Shown: positions 17,662 through 26,876 of the stretch, one piece after another | How positions within the stretch are numbered: the stretch's first letter is position 1 | Layout: each line of letters begins with the position of its first letter | Assembly: GCF_030538755.1 (NCBI RefSeq) | Contig: NZ_JAUNTJ010000025.1 | Coordinates: 1-38,377 of the forward strand | Length of the DNA: 38,377 bases | Reading direction: 5' to 3' | Source: Paracoccus sp. (in: a-proteobacteria) | Lineage (GTDB): Bacteria; Pseudomonadota; Alphaproteobacteria; Rhodobacterales; Rhodobacteraceae | Made by a program: the position numbers and the translations under genes | Notes under the pieces: model-generated | Databases searched by the model: none | What the model saw: only the letters and a program-made list of their open reading frames with translations | Told to the model about the DNA's origin: nothing

Positions 17662-17770
17662 CATCCTCTCCCCCTGTTGTGGCGGCAGATTAGGCGTCTG
17701 GGGGCGCTGCCGCAACGGGCAAGCATGGCCGCCCATTGACGCGCCTGTGCCGATGCGCCATGCCGCACCC

Positions 17771-19621
17771 ATGCTGCGCATTGATGATATATCCTTTTCC
17801 ATTCAGGGCCGCCCGCTGCTGGAACATGCCTCGGCCACGATCCCCGCCGGTCACAAGGTCGGGTTGGTCGGGCCGAACGGCGCGGGCAAGACGACGCTGT
17901 TCCGGCTGATCCGGGGCGAACTGACGCTGGACGGCGGCAGCATCGACCTGCCGCCCCGCGCCCGCATCGGCGGCGTCGCGCAAGAGGCACCGGGCACCGA
18001 TGCCACGGTTCTGGCCACGGTTCTGGCCGCAGATACCGAACGCGCCGATCTGCTGGCCGAAGCCGAGGTGGCGACCGACCCGCACCGTATCGCCGAAATC
18101 CAGACCCGGCTGACCGACATCGACGCCTGGTCAGCCGAGGCGCGGGCCGCCTCGATCCTTGACGGGCTGGGGTTTTCGACCGCCGATCAGGCCCGCCCCA
18201 GCCGCGATTTTTCCGGCGGCTGGCGGATGCGGATCGCACTGGCGGGCGTGCTGCTGGCGCAACCCGATCTGCTGATGCTGGACGAACCGACCAACTATCT
18301 GGATCTGGAAGGCGCGCTGTGGCTGGAAGGCTATCTGGCCCGCTATCCGCATACGGTGATCGTCATCAGCCATGATCGCGGCCTGCTGAACCGTGCGGTC
18401 GGGCATATCCTGCATTTGGAAAACAAGACGCTGACGCTGTATTCCGGCGGCTATGACAGCTTTGCCCGGCTGCGCGCGCAGCGCCGCGCCCTGCAAGCGG
18501 CCGAGGCCAAGAAACAGGAACTGCGCCGCGCGCATCTGCAATCTTTCGTGGACCGTTTCCGCGCCAAGGCCACCAAGGCCCGGCAGGCGCAGGCCCGCGT
18601 CAAGATGCTGGAAAAGATGGAGCCGATCACCGCGCCCGAGGATGCGAAACTGTTCCGCTTCAGCTTTCCGCAGCCGGATCAGTTGTCCCCGCCCATCGTG
18701 GCGCTGGATGGCGTAGCGGTGGGTTACGGCGACCGCACGGTGCTGCGGCGGCTGAACCTGCGCATAGATCAGGACGACCGCATCGCCCTGCTGGGGCGGA
18801 ACGGGCAGGGCAAATCCACGCTGTCCAAGCTGCTGGCCGGGCGGCTGGTCCCGATGGATGGGCGGATGACGGCCAGCACCAGGCTGCGCATCGGCTATTT
18901 CGCCCAGCATCAGGTGGACGAGCTGCATCTGGATGAAACTCCGCTGGATCACATCCGCCGCCTGCGCCCGGACGAGGCCCCGGCCCGGCTGCGCGCCCGG
19001 CTGGCGGGCTTTGGCCTGATGGAGGCGCAGGCCGAAACTCCGGTCGGGCAGTTGTCGGGCGGGCAAAAGGCACGGCTGTCGCTGCTGATCGCCACCATCG
19101 ATGCCCCGCATCTGCTGATCCTTGACGAACCGACCAACCATCTTGACATCGAATCCCGCGAGGCCCTGACCGAGGCGCTGAACGATTACACCGGCGCGGT
19201 GGTGCTGGTCAGCCACGACATGCACCTGCTGGGGCTGGTCGCCGACCGGCTGTGGCTGGTGAAAGATGGCGCGGTCAGCCCGTGGCAGGGCGATCTGGAT
19301 GAATACCGCGCCTTTCTGCTGAAAGGCGACACTCCGCCGCCTGTTGTCGCAGTCGCCGAACCGCCGCGCCCGAAACGCGCCCCCCGCGACGAATTGCTGG
19401 CCCTGCGCGCCGAGGTGCGCCGCGCCGAAGAACGCGTCGCCAAGCTGACCGAGATGCTGGAAAAACTGGATGCAAAGCTGGCCGACCCGGCCATCTATGG
19501 CAACCCGTCCGAAGCCGAAAAATGGGGCCGCAAACACGCCGAAGCGCGCGAAGCGATGGGGCGCGCCGAAGACATCTGGATGACCGCGCTGGAAAATCTG
19601 GAACTGGCCGAGCAGAGTTAA
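17771..19621 (+). CDS. ABC-F family ATPase
   Basis: 616 residues from ATG 17771. There are two tandem nucleotide-binding domains and no membrane segment. First domain: Walker A GPNGAGKTT (34-42), signature FSGGWRMR, Walker B LLMLDEPTNYLD. Second: GRNGQGKST, LSGGQKAR, LLILDEPTNHLD. Between them lies the charged P-site tRNA interaction linker (about 235-300, ALQAAEAKKQELRRAHLQ), and a coiled-coil C-terminal extension spans about 545-616 (LLALRAEVRRAEERVAKLTEML). ABC-F proteins act on the ribosome, relieving stalls or antibiotic block; this one is closest in plan to Uup/YheS types. A large terminator hairpin follows directly after the stop. Confidence 0.92.
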   Translation: MLRIDDISFSIQGRPLLEHASATIPAGHKVGLVGPNGAGKTTLFRLIRGELTLDGGSIDLPPRARIGGVAQEAPGTDATVLATVLAADTERADLLAEAEVATDPHRIAEIQTRLTDIDAWSAEARAASILDGLGFSTADQARPSRDFSGGWRMRIALAGVLLAQPDLLMLDEPTNYLDLEGALWLEGYLARYPHTVIVISHDRGLLNRAVGHILHLENKTLTLYSGGYDSFARLRAQRRALQAAEAKKQELRRAHLQSFVDRFRAKATKARQAQARVKMLEKMEPITAPEDAKLFRFSFPQPDQLSPPIVALDGVAVGYGDRTVLRRLNLRIDQDDRIALLGRNGQGKSTLSKLLAGRLVPMDGRMTASTRLRIGYFAQHQVDELHLDETPLDHIRRLRPDEAPARLRARLAGFGLMEAQAETPVGQLSGGQKARLSLLIATIDAPHLLILDEPTNHLDIESREALTEALNDYTGAVVLVSHDMHLLGLVADRLWLVKDGAVSPWQGDLDEYRAFLLKGDTPPPVVAVAEPPRPKRAPRDELLALRAEVRRAEERVAKLTEMLEKLDAKLADPAIYGNPSEAEKWGRKHAEAREAMGRAEDIWMTALENLELAEQS

Positions 19622-19636
19622 CGCCCCGCCCCAAGA

Positions 19637-19692
19637 GCGTATTTGGACAAACAGGAAGCGGCGCGGGCTGCTTCCTGTTTGCTTAAATACGC
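19637..19692. terminator. Two-tier bidirectional terminator, ABC-F / sqdB-like
   Basis: Inner 11-bp stem 19649-19659 with 19670-19680 (AAACAGGAAGC pairs GCTTCCTGTTT) with a 10-base loop. An outer 8-bp stem 19637-19644 with 19685-19692 (GCGTATTT pairs AAATACGC) is separated by 4-base internal loops. It lies between two convergent genes, 15 bases after one stop and 4 before the other. Confidence 0.8.
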
Positions 19693-19695
19693 AAT

Positions 19696-20856
19696 TTATC
19701 CGCGCCAGTTCGATACGCAGGGGATTTTCGACTGATCGCAGCGGTCTGCGTATTTGCGTGCGATTTCGGTGACTTCGGCCATCAGCCCGTCTTCCAGCCG
19801 GATCGGGTTCAGGCCAAGGCCAAGGAACTGGTCGTTTGCCACATGCAGGTCGTTTTCGTCCGCTTCGATCCGCGGGTTGGGCAGGTTGGCGATTTCGGCC
19901 CCGGTTTGGTCGGCGATCATTTTTGCCAGATCGCGGATGCGGTGGGTTTCGGTCATCTGGTTCAGGATGGCCACCCGGTCGCCTTTGGCTGGCGGGTTCA
20001 GCAGCGCCAGTTCGATGCAGCGGCAGGTGTCCTGAATGTGGATGAAGGCGCGGGTCTGGCCGCCGGTGCCATGCACGGTCAGCGGATGGCCGACCGCCGC
20101 CTGCATCAGAAAGCGGTTCAGCACCGTGCCGTAATCGCCGTCATAGTCAAAGCGGTTGATCAGGCGCGGGTCGCGGCGGGTCTGGTCGGTTTCGGTGCCC
20201 CAGACGATGCCCTGATGCAGGTCGGTGATGCGCAGCTTGTCGTTCTTGTTGTAATAAAAGAAGAAAAGCTGATCCTGCGTCTTGGTCATGTGATAGATGC
20301 TGCCGGGATTCGCCGGATACAGGATTTCCTGTTCCGCATCGCCATGTTCGGTGGCGACGCGCACCGTCAGATAGCCTTCGGGGATGCGCATCCCGGCGGT
20401 GCCATAGCCATAGACCCCCATCGTGCCCAGATGCAGCAGGTGAATATCCTGTTTGCTTTCGACAATCGCTGCCAGCACGTTATTGGTGGCGTTCAGGTTG
20501 TTGTTGACCGTGTAACGCTTGTGCCAGCTCGATTTCATCGAATAGGGCGCGGCGCGCTGTTCGGCAAAGTGGATCACGGCATCGGGCGCTTCTGCCTGAA
20601 ACAGCGCCAGCAGCCGGTCGTAATCCTGCGCCACGTCCAGATTGACAAAGCGGATGGTTTTTCCCGACACCTCGCGCCAGGCGTCCAGCCGTTGCCCCAG
20701 CGGGCGGATCGGCGTCAGCGAGCCTGCCTCAAGCTCGACGTCGATCTTGCGGCGGGACAGGTTGTCCACGATCACCACCTCGTGCCCATTGGCCGAGAGA
20801 TGCAGTGCGCTAGGCCATCCGCAAAACCCGTCCCCGCCCAGAACCAAGACTTTCAT
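19696..20856 (-). CDS. sqdB: UDP-sulfoquinovose synthase-type NAD epimerase (SqdB family)
   Basis: 386 residues from ATG 20856. It is an extended SDR with NAD loop GGDGFCG (7-13). The pattern [39 protein letters not shown] and [15 protein letters not shown] is characteristic of the SqdB/SQD1 family; T145, Y188 and K192 are the catalytic triad. The enzyme adds sulfite to UDP-glucose to make UDP-sulfoquinovose, precursor of the sulfolipid SQDG. No sqdC/sqdD/sqdA is seen here. Instead the capsule-export type genes lie just upstream on the same strand (kpsT-like stop at 20946), so the product may feed a surface glycan; that link is an inference from position. Confidence 0.88.
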   Translation of the reverse strand: MKVLVLGGDGFCGWPSALHLSANGHEVVIVDNLSRRKIDVELEAGSLTPIRPLGQRLDAWREVSGKTIRFVNLDVAQDYDRLLALFQAEAPDAVIHFAEQRAAPYSMKSSWHKRYTVNNNLNATNNVLAAIVESKQDIHLLHLGTMGVYGYGTAGMRIPEGYLTVRVATEHGDAEQEILYPANPGSIYHMTKTQDQLFFFYYNKNDKLRITDLHQGIVWGTETDQTRRDPRLINRFDYDGDYGTVLNRFLMQAAVGHPLTVHGTGGQTRAFIHIQDTCRCIELALLNPPAKGDRVAILNQMTETHRIRDLAKMIADQTGAEIANLPNPRIEADENDLHVANDQFLGLGLNPIRLEDGLMAEVTEIARKYADRCDQSKIPCVSNWRG

Positions 20857-20945
20857 CACGCGGCTTCCTGTTTGTTGCCAATGTCTTGGGGACACTAGCC
20901 GCACAGGAAACGGAAAGAAAGAGCCAAGGCCCGGACATAAAATTG

Positions 20946-21614
20946 TTACACATCACCGGCGATGTGCATATTGCTGCGGTGGTGTTCGATTGCGTCGGCC
21001 AGATCGTGGTAATAGGTCAGGCGGCCGTTTTCCAGAACCGCCCCGGCGTCGCATATATCGCGCAGCGAACGCAGGTTGTGCGACACCACGATAGAGCCGG
21101 CTTTTTCCATCCGGGCATTGAAAACACGGTTGGATTTGGCCCGGAACTGCGCATCGCCCACGGCTGTCACCTCGTCCACCAGATAGGTGTCAAAGGGCAC
21201 GGCCATCGACACGCCAAAGGCCAGACGCGATTTCATCCCCGATGAATAGGTGCGGATCGGCAGATAGAAATGCTGCCCGATTTCGGCGAAATCCCGCACA
21301 AAGGCGATCACCTCGTCCGTATCGACGCCATAGATACGGGCGACAAAGCGGCAGTTCTGTTCGCCGGTCAGATCGCCGTGGAACGACCCGGCGAATCCCA
21401 CCGGCCAACTGATCGTGCCGGTGGACAGGATGCGCCCGGACGTTGGCAGCATGGTGCCCGCGATCATTCGCAGCAGCGACGATTTCCCGGCACCGTTCCG
21501 GCCCAGCAGGGCAACGGACACGCCGGTCGGGAAAACCGCGTTGATGTTTTGCGCCACGGTCTTGCGCTTGCCTTGCAGCACATAGGTCTTGGTCAGGTTT
21601 TCCAGCACGACCAT
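20946..21614 (-). CDS. Capsule/polysaccharide ABC exporter ATPase, KpsT-like
   Basis: 222 residues, KpsT/CtrD/BexA length. Walker A is GRNGAGKS (38-45), the signature is YSSGMKSRL (123-131) and Walker B is FDTYLVDEV (141-149); [27 protein letters not shown] is characteristic of this exporter subfamily. It energises export of lipid-linked polysaccharide through the KpsM-like permease, whose gene is nearby but on the opposite strand. The kpsE-like gene ends 6 bases upstream on the same strand, so these two form an operon. Substrate specificity cannot be read from sequence. Confidence 0.9.
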   Translation of the reverse strand: MVVLENLTKTYVLQGKRKTVAQNINAVFPTGVSVALLGRNGAGKSSLLRMIAGTMLPTSGRILSTGTISWPVGFAGSFHGDLTGEQNCRFVARIYGVDTDEVIAFVRDFAEIGQHFYLPIRTYSSGMKSRLAFGVSMAVPFDTYLVDEVTAVGDAQFRAKSNRVFNARMEKAGSIVVSHNLRSLRDICDAGAVLENGRLTYYHDLADAIEHHRSNMHIAGDV

Positions 21615-21620
21615 GGCGGT

Positions 21621-23111
21621 TCAGCGGCGGTCGCGCAGACTGTAATAGATCAGCACCCCGATCAGCCAGCTCAGCAGCAAAAAGCCCGAGATGATGCCCA
21701 GCAGCTTGGCCCGTTCGGGGTATTCGGCCTGCTGCGCCAGCGTCGGGCGCACATAGGCCGCCAGATAGCGCGACTGCCGCCGCGCCTCGGCCTGCGCCAC
21801 GTCCAGCGCGGCCAGCGTGGCGGTATAGGTCTGCTCGGCGAACTGGCGATCAACCAGCAGCCCCTCATACTGGCCGACCACATCCGACAGCACCTCGCCG
21901 CTGCTGGTGGATGAGCCAAGCTTGCGGCGTTCGTCCTCGATCTGCTCGCGGATGGTGGCGATGCGCAGTTCGGCCTGGCTGACGCGCGGATCGTTGGGCT
22001 GTGCGTTGGATTTCAGCATCGCCAGCGAGATCAGCGATTCCGCCAGCTGCCCTTGCAGGGATGCGACGATGCCCGACTGCATCTGCACATCCGCCGCCGG
22101 ATCGACCATCTGATGCAGGTTGCGAAAGGCGTTCATATCCTGCCGGGCCTGTTTTACCCGCTCGACCGCCTGTTCGACCTCGGCGCGGGCATAGCGCAGG
22201 GTATCCTCGCGCGCGACGGCGTTCAGGTCGTTAATCATGTCGGTGCTTTCGTCCATGATCGCCTGCGAAATAGCCTGCGCATCGGCGGGGTCAAAGGCCA
22301 GCACCCGCAGGTCGATCATGCCGTTGTCGAAATACACCCGGACCTTGCGTTCCCAGTTCTGCCGCAAATCTTCCAGCGAGGCATCGCCGCGATAGCCGAA
22401 CACCGGGTCGCCCGACGCCTTGGACCAGATCGCGCGCAGGTCCAGCCGCTGATTGATGCGCGAGACCAGATCGTGGCTGGTCATGAACTTGTACAGGATG
22501 TCGCTGTCGGTGGTCGAATTGCTGGATGCGCCCAGCAGGGTGCCCAACCCCCCCAGCAATTCACCCGGGGCCGCGGCGGATTCGCTGCGCACCGAAAAGC
22601 CGACATATGATGCGTATTGATCGTTCGCGCGGGTATAAAGATACCATGCGCTGACAAGGATCGGCAAAACCACCCCCAGCACAAAGCTGGCGGCGATGAA
22701 AACGTGGCGCGATCCCAGCCGGGCCGGGCCTGCGGTCGGGGCCACCGGCGGCAAGGGGGTGCTGGGTTGTTGTGGCGGCGCGGCGGGCTTGGCCGGGTTG
22801 GCCTTGCGCTTGGCCTCGCCGCCCTCGACCACGCCAAGTTTCGCGGCATTGGCGCGGGCTGCTGCGGGTTTGGGCTTGGCGGCGGGCGCGGCATCTGGGG
22901 GCTTGGGCGGGTTCACCGCCGCCATCGCCTTGCCGGTGACAAAGCCGGGGCGCTGATCGGCGGCGGCGGGCGTTTCCGGGCTGCCATCAGAAGAAGGGGG
23001 ATGCGACGCGGCCATGGTGCCTGCCTGAATGTTGATCTCTGCCTGCCGGTCATACATAAACTGCCATCGCAGTTCCAGCGCAGACGGGCCATATGTCTGT
23101 GAGTGCTGCAT
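21621..23111 (-). CDS. KpsE/CtrB-type polysaccharide co-polymerase/export protein
   Basis: 496 residues if begun at ATG 23111, the only start with a good Shine-Dalgarno (AAGGA 5 bases before). ATGs at 23057 and 23015 are alternatives, and the segment before 23015 has weaker GC codon bias, so 23015 is possible. About 130 residues are Pro/Ala-rich and disordered, then a transmembrane helix (about 136-160), a periplasmic coiled-coil domain (about 165-460; ARAEVEQAVERVKQARQDMNAF) and a second helix (about 467-488) before the cytoplasmic end YSLRDRR. This is the KpsE/BexC/CtrB plan, bridging inner membrane exporter and outer membrane channel. Followed by the kpsT-like gene at 6 bases. Confidence 0.87.
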   Translation of the reverse strand: MQHSQTYGPSALELRWQFMYDRQAEINIQAGTMAASHPPSSDGSPETPAAADQRPGFVTGKAMAAVNPPKPPDAAPAAKPKPAAARANAAKLGVVEGGEAKRKANPAKPAAPPQQPSTPLPPVAPTAGPARLGSRHVFIAASFVLGVVLPILVSAWYLYTRANDQYASYVGFSVRSESAAAPGELLGGLGTLLGASSNSTTDSDILYKFMTSHDLVSRINQRLDLRAIWSKASGDPVFGYRGDASLEDLRQNWERKVRVYFDNGMIDLRVLAFDPADAQAISQAIMDESTDMINDLNAVAREDTLRYARAEVEQAVERVKQARQDMNAFRNLHQMVDPAADVQMQSGIVASLQGQLAESLISLAMLKSNAQPNDPRVSQAELRIATIREQIEDERRKLGSSTSSGEVLSDVVGQYEGLLVDRQFAEQTYTATLAALDVAQAEARRQSRYLAAYVRPTLAQQAEYPERAKLLGIISGFLLLSWLIGVLIYYSLRDRR

Positions 23112-23138
23112 CCTGATCCTTGTCCGGCAGTCACGCCC

Positions 23139-23975
23139 ATGAAACCCGCCTTGCCCCAGCCCGCCGCTGCGCCCGCCAAGCCCGAGCTGCGCGAAATCAA
23201 CAGCGTCCGCCGCCGCTGGCCGACGATGCGCGCGGTCGGGGCGCTGATGCTGCGCGAGATGTCCACCACCTATGGCCGCAGCGCCGGCGGATATATCTGG
23301 GCCGTGCTCGAACCTGTGGCCGGGATCACCCTGCTGGTGGTGATCTTTTCACTGGCGCTGCGCAGCCCGCCGATCGGCACCAATTTTGCGATCTTTTATG
23401 CCAGCGGGATCGTGCCGTTCATGTTCTATAACCATATCGCGGCCAGCATCGGTGATGCGATCCGCTATTCCCAGCGGCTGCTGGCCTATCCGGCGGTGAC
23501 ATTCGTCGATGCGCTGGTGGCACGGCTGATGCTGAACGTGATAACGCAATTGCTGGTGGCCTATGTCGTGCTGACCGGCATCGTTCTGACGATGGACACG
23601 CGCACCGATCCGCAGATCGCCAGCATCGCGCTTGGGTTTGCGATGGCCACCGTGCTGGCGGCAGGGGTAGGGACGCTGAACTGTTTTCTTGGCTCGGCCT
23701 TTCCGACGTGGAACAAGATCTGGGCGGTGCTGAACCGGCCGATGTTCATTCTGGCCTGTATCCTGTTCCCGTTCGATTCCGTGCCGGTGCCCTATCGCGA
23801 CTGGCTGTGGTGGAACCCGGTGGTTCATATCGTCGGGCAGGTGCGGCACGGGTTTTATCCCAGCTATTCAGGCTGGTATGTCAGCCCGGCCTATGTCTTT
23901 GCCTTTGGCATCGTCACGATGACAGTGGGCCTGCTGTTGCTGACCCGCTATCACCGCGATTTGCTGAACAGCTAG
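23139..23975 (+). CDS. Polysaccharide ABC exporter permease, KpsM-like
   Basis: 278 residues from ATG 23139; a GTG at 23103 is possible. There are six predicted membrane helices of the ABC-2 exporter type (about 54-72, 88-103, 130-150, 162-188, 198-210, 250-268). The segment VGALMLREMSTTYGRSAGGYIWAVLEP is the KpsM/CtrC/Wzm N-terminal signature. It forms the membrane channel for the KpsT-like ATPase. Unusually, it is transcribed opposite to the kpsET-like pair, with a gap of only 27 bases to the kpsE start chosen here. Its stop codon overlaps the stop of convergent choV (CTAG). Confidence 0.9.
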   Translation: MKPALPQPAAAPAKPELREINSVRRRWPTMRAVGALMLREMSTTYGRSAGGYIWAVLEPVAGITLLVVIFSLALRSPPIGTNFAIFYASGIVPFMFYNHIAASIGDAIRYSQRLLAYPAVTFVDALVARLMLNVITQLLVAYVVLTGIVLTMDTRTDPQIASIALGFAMATVLAAGVGTLNCFLGSAFPTWNKIWAVLNRPMFILACILFPFDSVPVPYRDWLWWNPVVHIVGQVRHGFYPSYSGWYVSPAYVFAFGIVTMTVGLLLLTRYHRDLLNS

Positions 23976-25006
23976 GCCACACCCTGACCCTGCGGGTCGA
24001 TCAGCCCGGCCAGCACCGAGGCCTGCGTGACATGCCTGCCGCCCTGCACATTTACGGCCGGGGTCTGGTTGCCCCGCAGCATCTGGATCACCTCGCGCAC
24101 CGGGGTTTCGGGCGGGATCGGCGCGCCGGTCGCAGGCGTGGCCGCATCGCCCGGCAGGGCCACATCGGCAGCCGTCAGCACGCCGAGCGGGTTCATGTGG
24201 CGCACGAAATCCTCGACATATTCATTGGCCGGGTTGGCGATGATGTCGCGGGCGGTGCCGATCTGGACGATGCGGCCCCCCTCCATCAGCGCGATGCGGT
24301 TGCCCAGTTTAAAGGCTTCGTCCAGATCGTGGCTGACAAAGATGATCGTGCGCCGGTCCTTGGCCTGCAATTCCAGCAACTCGTCCTGAAGGCGCGAGCG
24401 GATCAGCGGGTCCAGCGCGGAAAACGGCTCGTCCATCAGCAGGATCGGTGCCTCGGTCGCGAACGCGCGGGCAAGGCCGACGCGCTGCTGCATCCCGCCC
24501 GACAGATCGCCTACGCGGCGGTCGGCCCATTCGGTCAGCCCCACGGTGGCCAGCTGATGATCGACGCGGCTGGCACGTTCCCTGGCGGGCAGACCGGCCA
24601 GTTCCAGCCCAAGCCCCACGTTTTCGCGCACCGTGCGCCAGGGCAGCAGGCCGAATTGCTGAAACACCATCGCCACATGGCGCAGCCTGATCTTGCGCAG
24701 TTCGGCCTTGCTGGCGCGGGTGACGGAAATCATCTGTTGCCCGTCCCAGACCCGCACTTCGCCGCGGCAGACCGGGTTCAGCGCGTTCACCGCGCGCAGC
24801 AAGGTGGATTTGCCCGATCCCGACAGGCCCATCAGCACCAGAATTTCCCCCTGCGCGACATTCAGCGCGCAGTTGTGAACGCCCAGAACCTGCCCGGTTT
24901 CGGATTTGATCTGGCCGCGATCCAGCCCCTGATCCATCAGCGGCAGCGCCGCCGAGGGGCGCTCGCCAAAGACGATGTTCACATTGTCGAATTCAACCGC
25001 ATTCAT
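23972..25006 (-). CDS. choV: Choline ABC transporter ATP-binding protein
   Basis: 344 residues. Walker A GLSGSGKST (60-68), then FQQFGLLPWRTVRENVGLGLE, LSGGMQQRVGLARAFA and ILLMDEPFSALDP. It is of the glycine-betaine/proline transporter (ProV/OpuA/ChoV) class. The position after choX and choW and the choline genes across the promoter point to choline. The C-terminal 70 residues (TAADVALPGD onward) occupy the regulatory CBS region but are shorter than a full CBS pair. Its ATG overlaps the choW stop by 4 bases; its stop overlaps the kpsM-like stop by 4 bases on the other strand. Confidence 0.93.
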   Translation of the reverse strand: MNAVEFDNVNIVFGERPSAALPLMDQGLDRGQIKSETGQVLGVHNCALNVAQGEILVLMGLSGSGKSTLLRAVNALNPVCRGEVRVWDGQQMISVTRASKAELRKIRLRHVAMVFQQFGLLPWRTVRENVGLGLELAGLPARERASRVDHQLATVGLTEWADRRVGDLSGGMQQRVGLARAFATEAPILLMDEPFSALDPLIRSRLQDELLELQAKDRRTIIFVSHDLDEAFKLGNRIALMEGGRIVQIGTARDIIANPANEYVEDFVRHMNPLGVLTAADVALPGDAATPATGAPIPPETPVREVIQMLRGNQTPAVNVQGGRHVTQASVLAGLIDPQGQGVA

Positions 25007-25851
25007 TTCGCCCGCTCCATCCGCAGCATCCGGTCCAGCACGATGGCCAACACGGCGATCACCATGCCTGATTCAAACCCAAGCGCCGTATTGACCGAGT
25101 TCAGCGCCCGCACCACCGGCACCCCCAGCCCCGGTGCACCGACCAGCGCCGCGATCACCACCATCGACAGCGACAGCATGATGGTTTGCGTCAGTCCGAC
25201 CATGATCTGCGGCATCGCACTGGGCAGTTCCACCTTCCACAGCAATTGCCGGGGGGTTGCCCCGAATGCCGTCGCCGCTTCGCGCAGGGCCAGCGGCGTT
25301 GACGAGATGCCCAGATGCGTCAGCCGGATCGGTGCGGGCAGGGCAAAGATCACTGTCGCGATCAGCCCCGGCACCATACCCAAACCAAAAAACACAATGG
25401 CAGGGATAAGATAGACAAAGGTCGGCATGGTCTGCATCAGGTCCAGCACCGGCCGGATCACCGCATAAAGGCGCGGCCGGTGCGCGGCGGCGATGCCTAC
25501 CGGCACCCCCAGCCCCATACAGACCACGCAGGACGCCAGCACCAGCGTCAGCGTGTCCAGCGTTTCCTTCCAATAGCCTTGGTTCAGGATGAACAGGAAC
25601 CCGGCGGCGACCAGCAGGCAGGTGCGCCAGTTGCGCTGCAAGGCCCATGTCAGCGCGACGGCCAGCGCAATGAAGATCAGCGGATGCGGCGCGTTCAGCA
25701 GCCACAGGATACCGTTGGTCAGCGAGCGCAACCCGTCCGAGATCGCGTCAAAGAACCACGTCGCATTCGCGATCAGCCAGTCCACGATCTGCTTTGCCGT
25801 TCGCCCGACCGGGATCTTGGTTGCGGTCAGCAGCGCCGTCAGTTGTTCCAT
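25003..25851 (-). CDS. choW: Choline ABC transporter permease
   Basis: 282 residues with about seven membrane helices. The conserved EAA loop REAATAFGATPRQLLWKVELPSAMPQIMVG contacts ChoV, and MQTMPTFVYLIPAIVFFGLGMVPG and ALVGAPGLGVPVVRALNSVNTALGFE are typical of OpuAB/ProW/ChoW permeases. It transports choline with ChoX and ChoV. It lies 64 bases after choX, separated by a stable hairpin, and overlaps choV by ATGA. Confidence 0.93.
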   Translation of the reverse strand: MEQLTALLTATKIPVGRTAKQIVDWLIANATWFFDAISDGLRSLTNGILWLLNAPHPLIFIALAVALTWALQRNWRTCLLVAAGFLFILNQGYWKETLDTLTLVLASCVVCMGLGVPVGIAAAHRPRLYAVIRPVLDLMQTMPTFVYLIPAIVFFGLGMVPGLIATVIFALPAPIRLTHLGISSTPLALREAATAFGATPRQLLWKVELPSAMPQIMVGLTQTIMLSLSMVVIAALVGAPGLGVPVVRALNSVNTALGFESGMVIAVLAIVLDRMLRMERAK

Positions 25852-25870
25852 GCGGTTCCTCGTCGCTTGG

Positions 25871-25901
25871 GGCCGCAGCGGGTGGGATGCCCGCCGCAGC
25901 C
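25871..25901 (-). other. Stable intercistronic hairpin between choX and choW
   Basis: On the reverse strand 25901-25890 pairs with 25882-25871 over 12 positions (two are G-U in RNA) around a 7-base loop. There is no U tract. It occupies half of the 64-base gap after choX. Confidence 0.65.
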
Positions 25902-25915
25902 GTTGTCGTCAGGGA

Positions 25916-26857
25916 TCAGCCGGCCAAGGCCGCGCTCAGTGCCTGTTGGGCGTCATTGCCGTCAAAGGTGGTCACGCCATCCAGCCACGGGGTTGCGGCA
26001 TCGGGGTTGGCTTGCAGCCATTCACGCGCGGCATTCGCGGGGGTGGCACCGTCGTTCAGGATCTTGCCCATGACCTCGTTTTCCATGGGCAGGGTAAAGG
26101 CCAGATTTTGCAGGAACCTGCCGACATTCGGGCATTCCGCGACATAGCCGGCGCGGGTGTTGGTGCGCACCTCGGCTCCGCCGAAATCGGGGCCGAATAC
26201 TTCGTCGCCGCCTGACAGATAGGTCAGTTCGTGCTGCGCGTTCATCGGGTGCGGTTCCCAGCCCAGAAACACGATGGGCCGCGAACCGGCATCGGCGCGG
26301 CTGACCTGCGCCAGCATCCCCTGTTCGGACGATTCCACCACCTCGAAGGTGCCAAGGCCGAATTTGTCCTCGGCCACCATTTCCAGCAGCAGGCGGTTGC
26401 CGTCGTTGCCCGGCTCGATCCCGTAGATCTGGCCGTTCAGCGCGTCCTTGTGCGTGGCAAGGTCGGTAAAGCTGACGATGCCCAGATCGGCCCCGGCCTT
26501 GTTGGTGGCCAGCGTGTATTTCGCCCCGGTCAGGTTGGTGCGCACCGTGTCCACCGTGCCGGCGTCGCGATAGGGGGCGATGTCGGCCTCCATCGTGGGC
26601 ATCCAGTTGCCAAGGAACACATCCACATCGCCGGTGGCCAGCGCGGTATAGGTCACGGGCACGGACAGAACCTTGATTTCGGTCTGATAGCCGATGCCGT
26701 CCAGCACCGCCGCGGCCAGCGCCGTGGTGGCGGTGATGTCCGTCCAGCCCACGTCCGACAGCACGACCGCCTGACAGCTTTCGGGATCAGAGGCCAGCGC
26801 CGGTGCGGCCAGCGCCGTGGTGGCGGCCAGCGCGGCGACAAGGCGGGTGATGGTCAT
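25916..26857 (-). CDS. choX: Choline ABC transporter substrate-binding protein
   Basis: 313 residues from ATG 26857, with GGAGAG upstream; the longer frame to 26920 reads through the BetI operator. Residues 1-22 are a Sec signal peptide ending ALA. The mature protein has the OpuAC-like fold: CQAVVLSDVGWTDITATTALAA, VFLGNWMPTMEADIAPYRDAG, GIEPGNDGNRLLLEM, VFLGWEPHPMNAQHELTYL. The Trp residues (W in DVGWTD, GNWMP, LGWEP) are the aromatic-box candidates for a quaternary ammonium group. It delivers choline to ChoWV. The gene is divergent from betI. Confidence 0.94.
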   Translation of the reverse strand: MTITRLVAALAATTALAAPALASDPESCQAVVLSDVGWTDITATTALAAAVLDGIGYQTEIKVLSVPVTYTALATGDVDVFLGNWMPTMEADIAPYRDAGTVDTVRTNLTGAKYTLATNKAGADLGIVSFTDLATHKDALNGQIYGIEPGNDGNRLLLEMVAEDKFGLGTFEVVESSEQGMLAQVSRADAGSRPIVFLGWEPHPMNAQHELTYLSGGDEVFGPDFGGAEVRTNTRAGYVAECPNVGRFLQNLAFTLPMENEVMGKILNDGATPANAAREWLQANPDAATPWLDGVTTFDGNDAQQALSAALAG

Positions 26858-26876
26858 GTGATGTCTCTCCGTGATT

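Noticed and set aside
18131-19537. A 468-codon reverse frame inside the ABC-F gene
   Set aside because: The forward frame shows both Walker and signature motifs; the reverse frame is a composition artefact.
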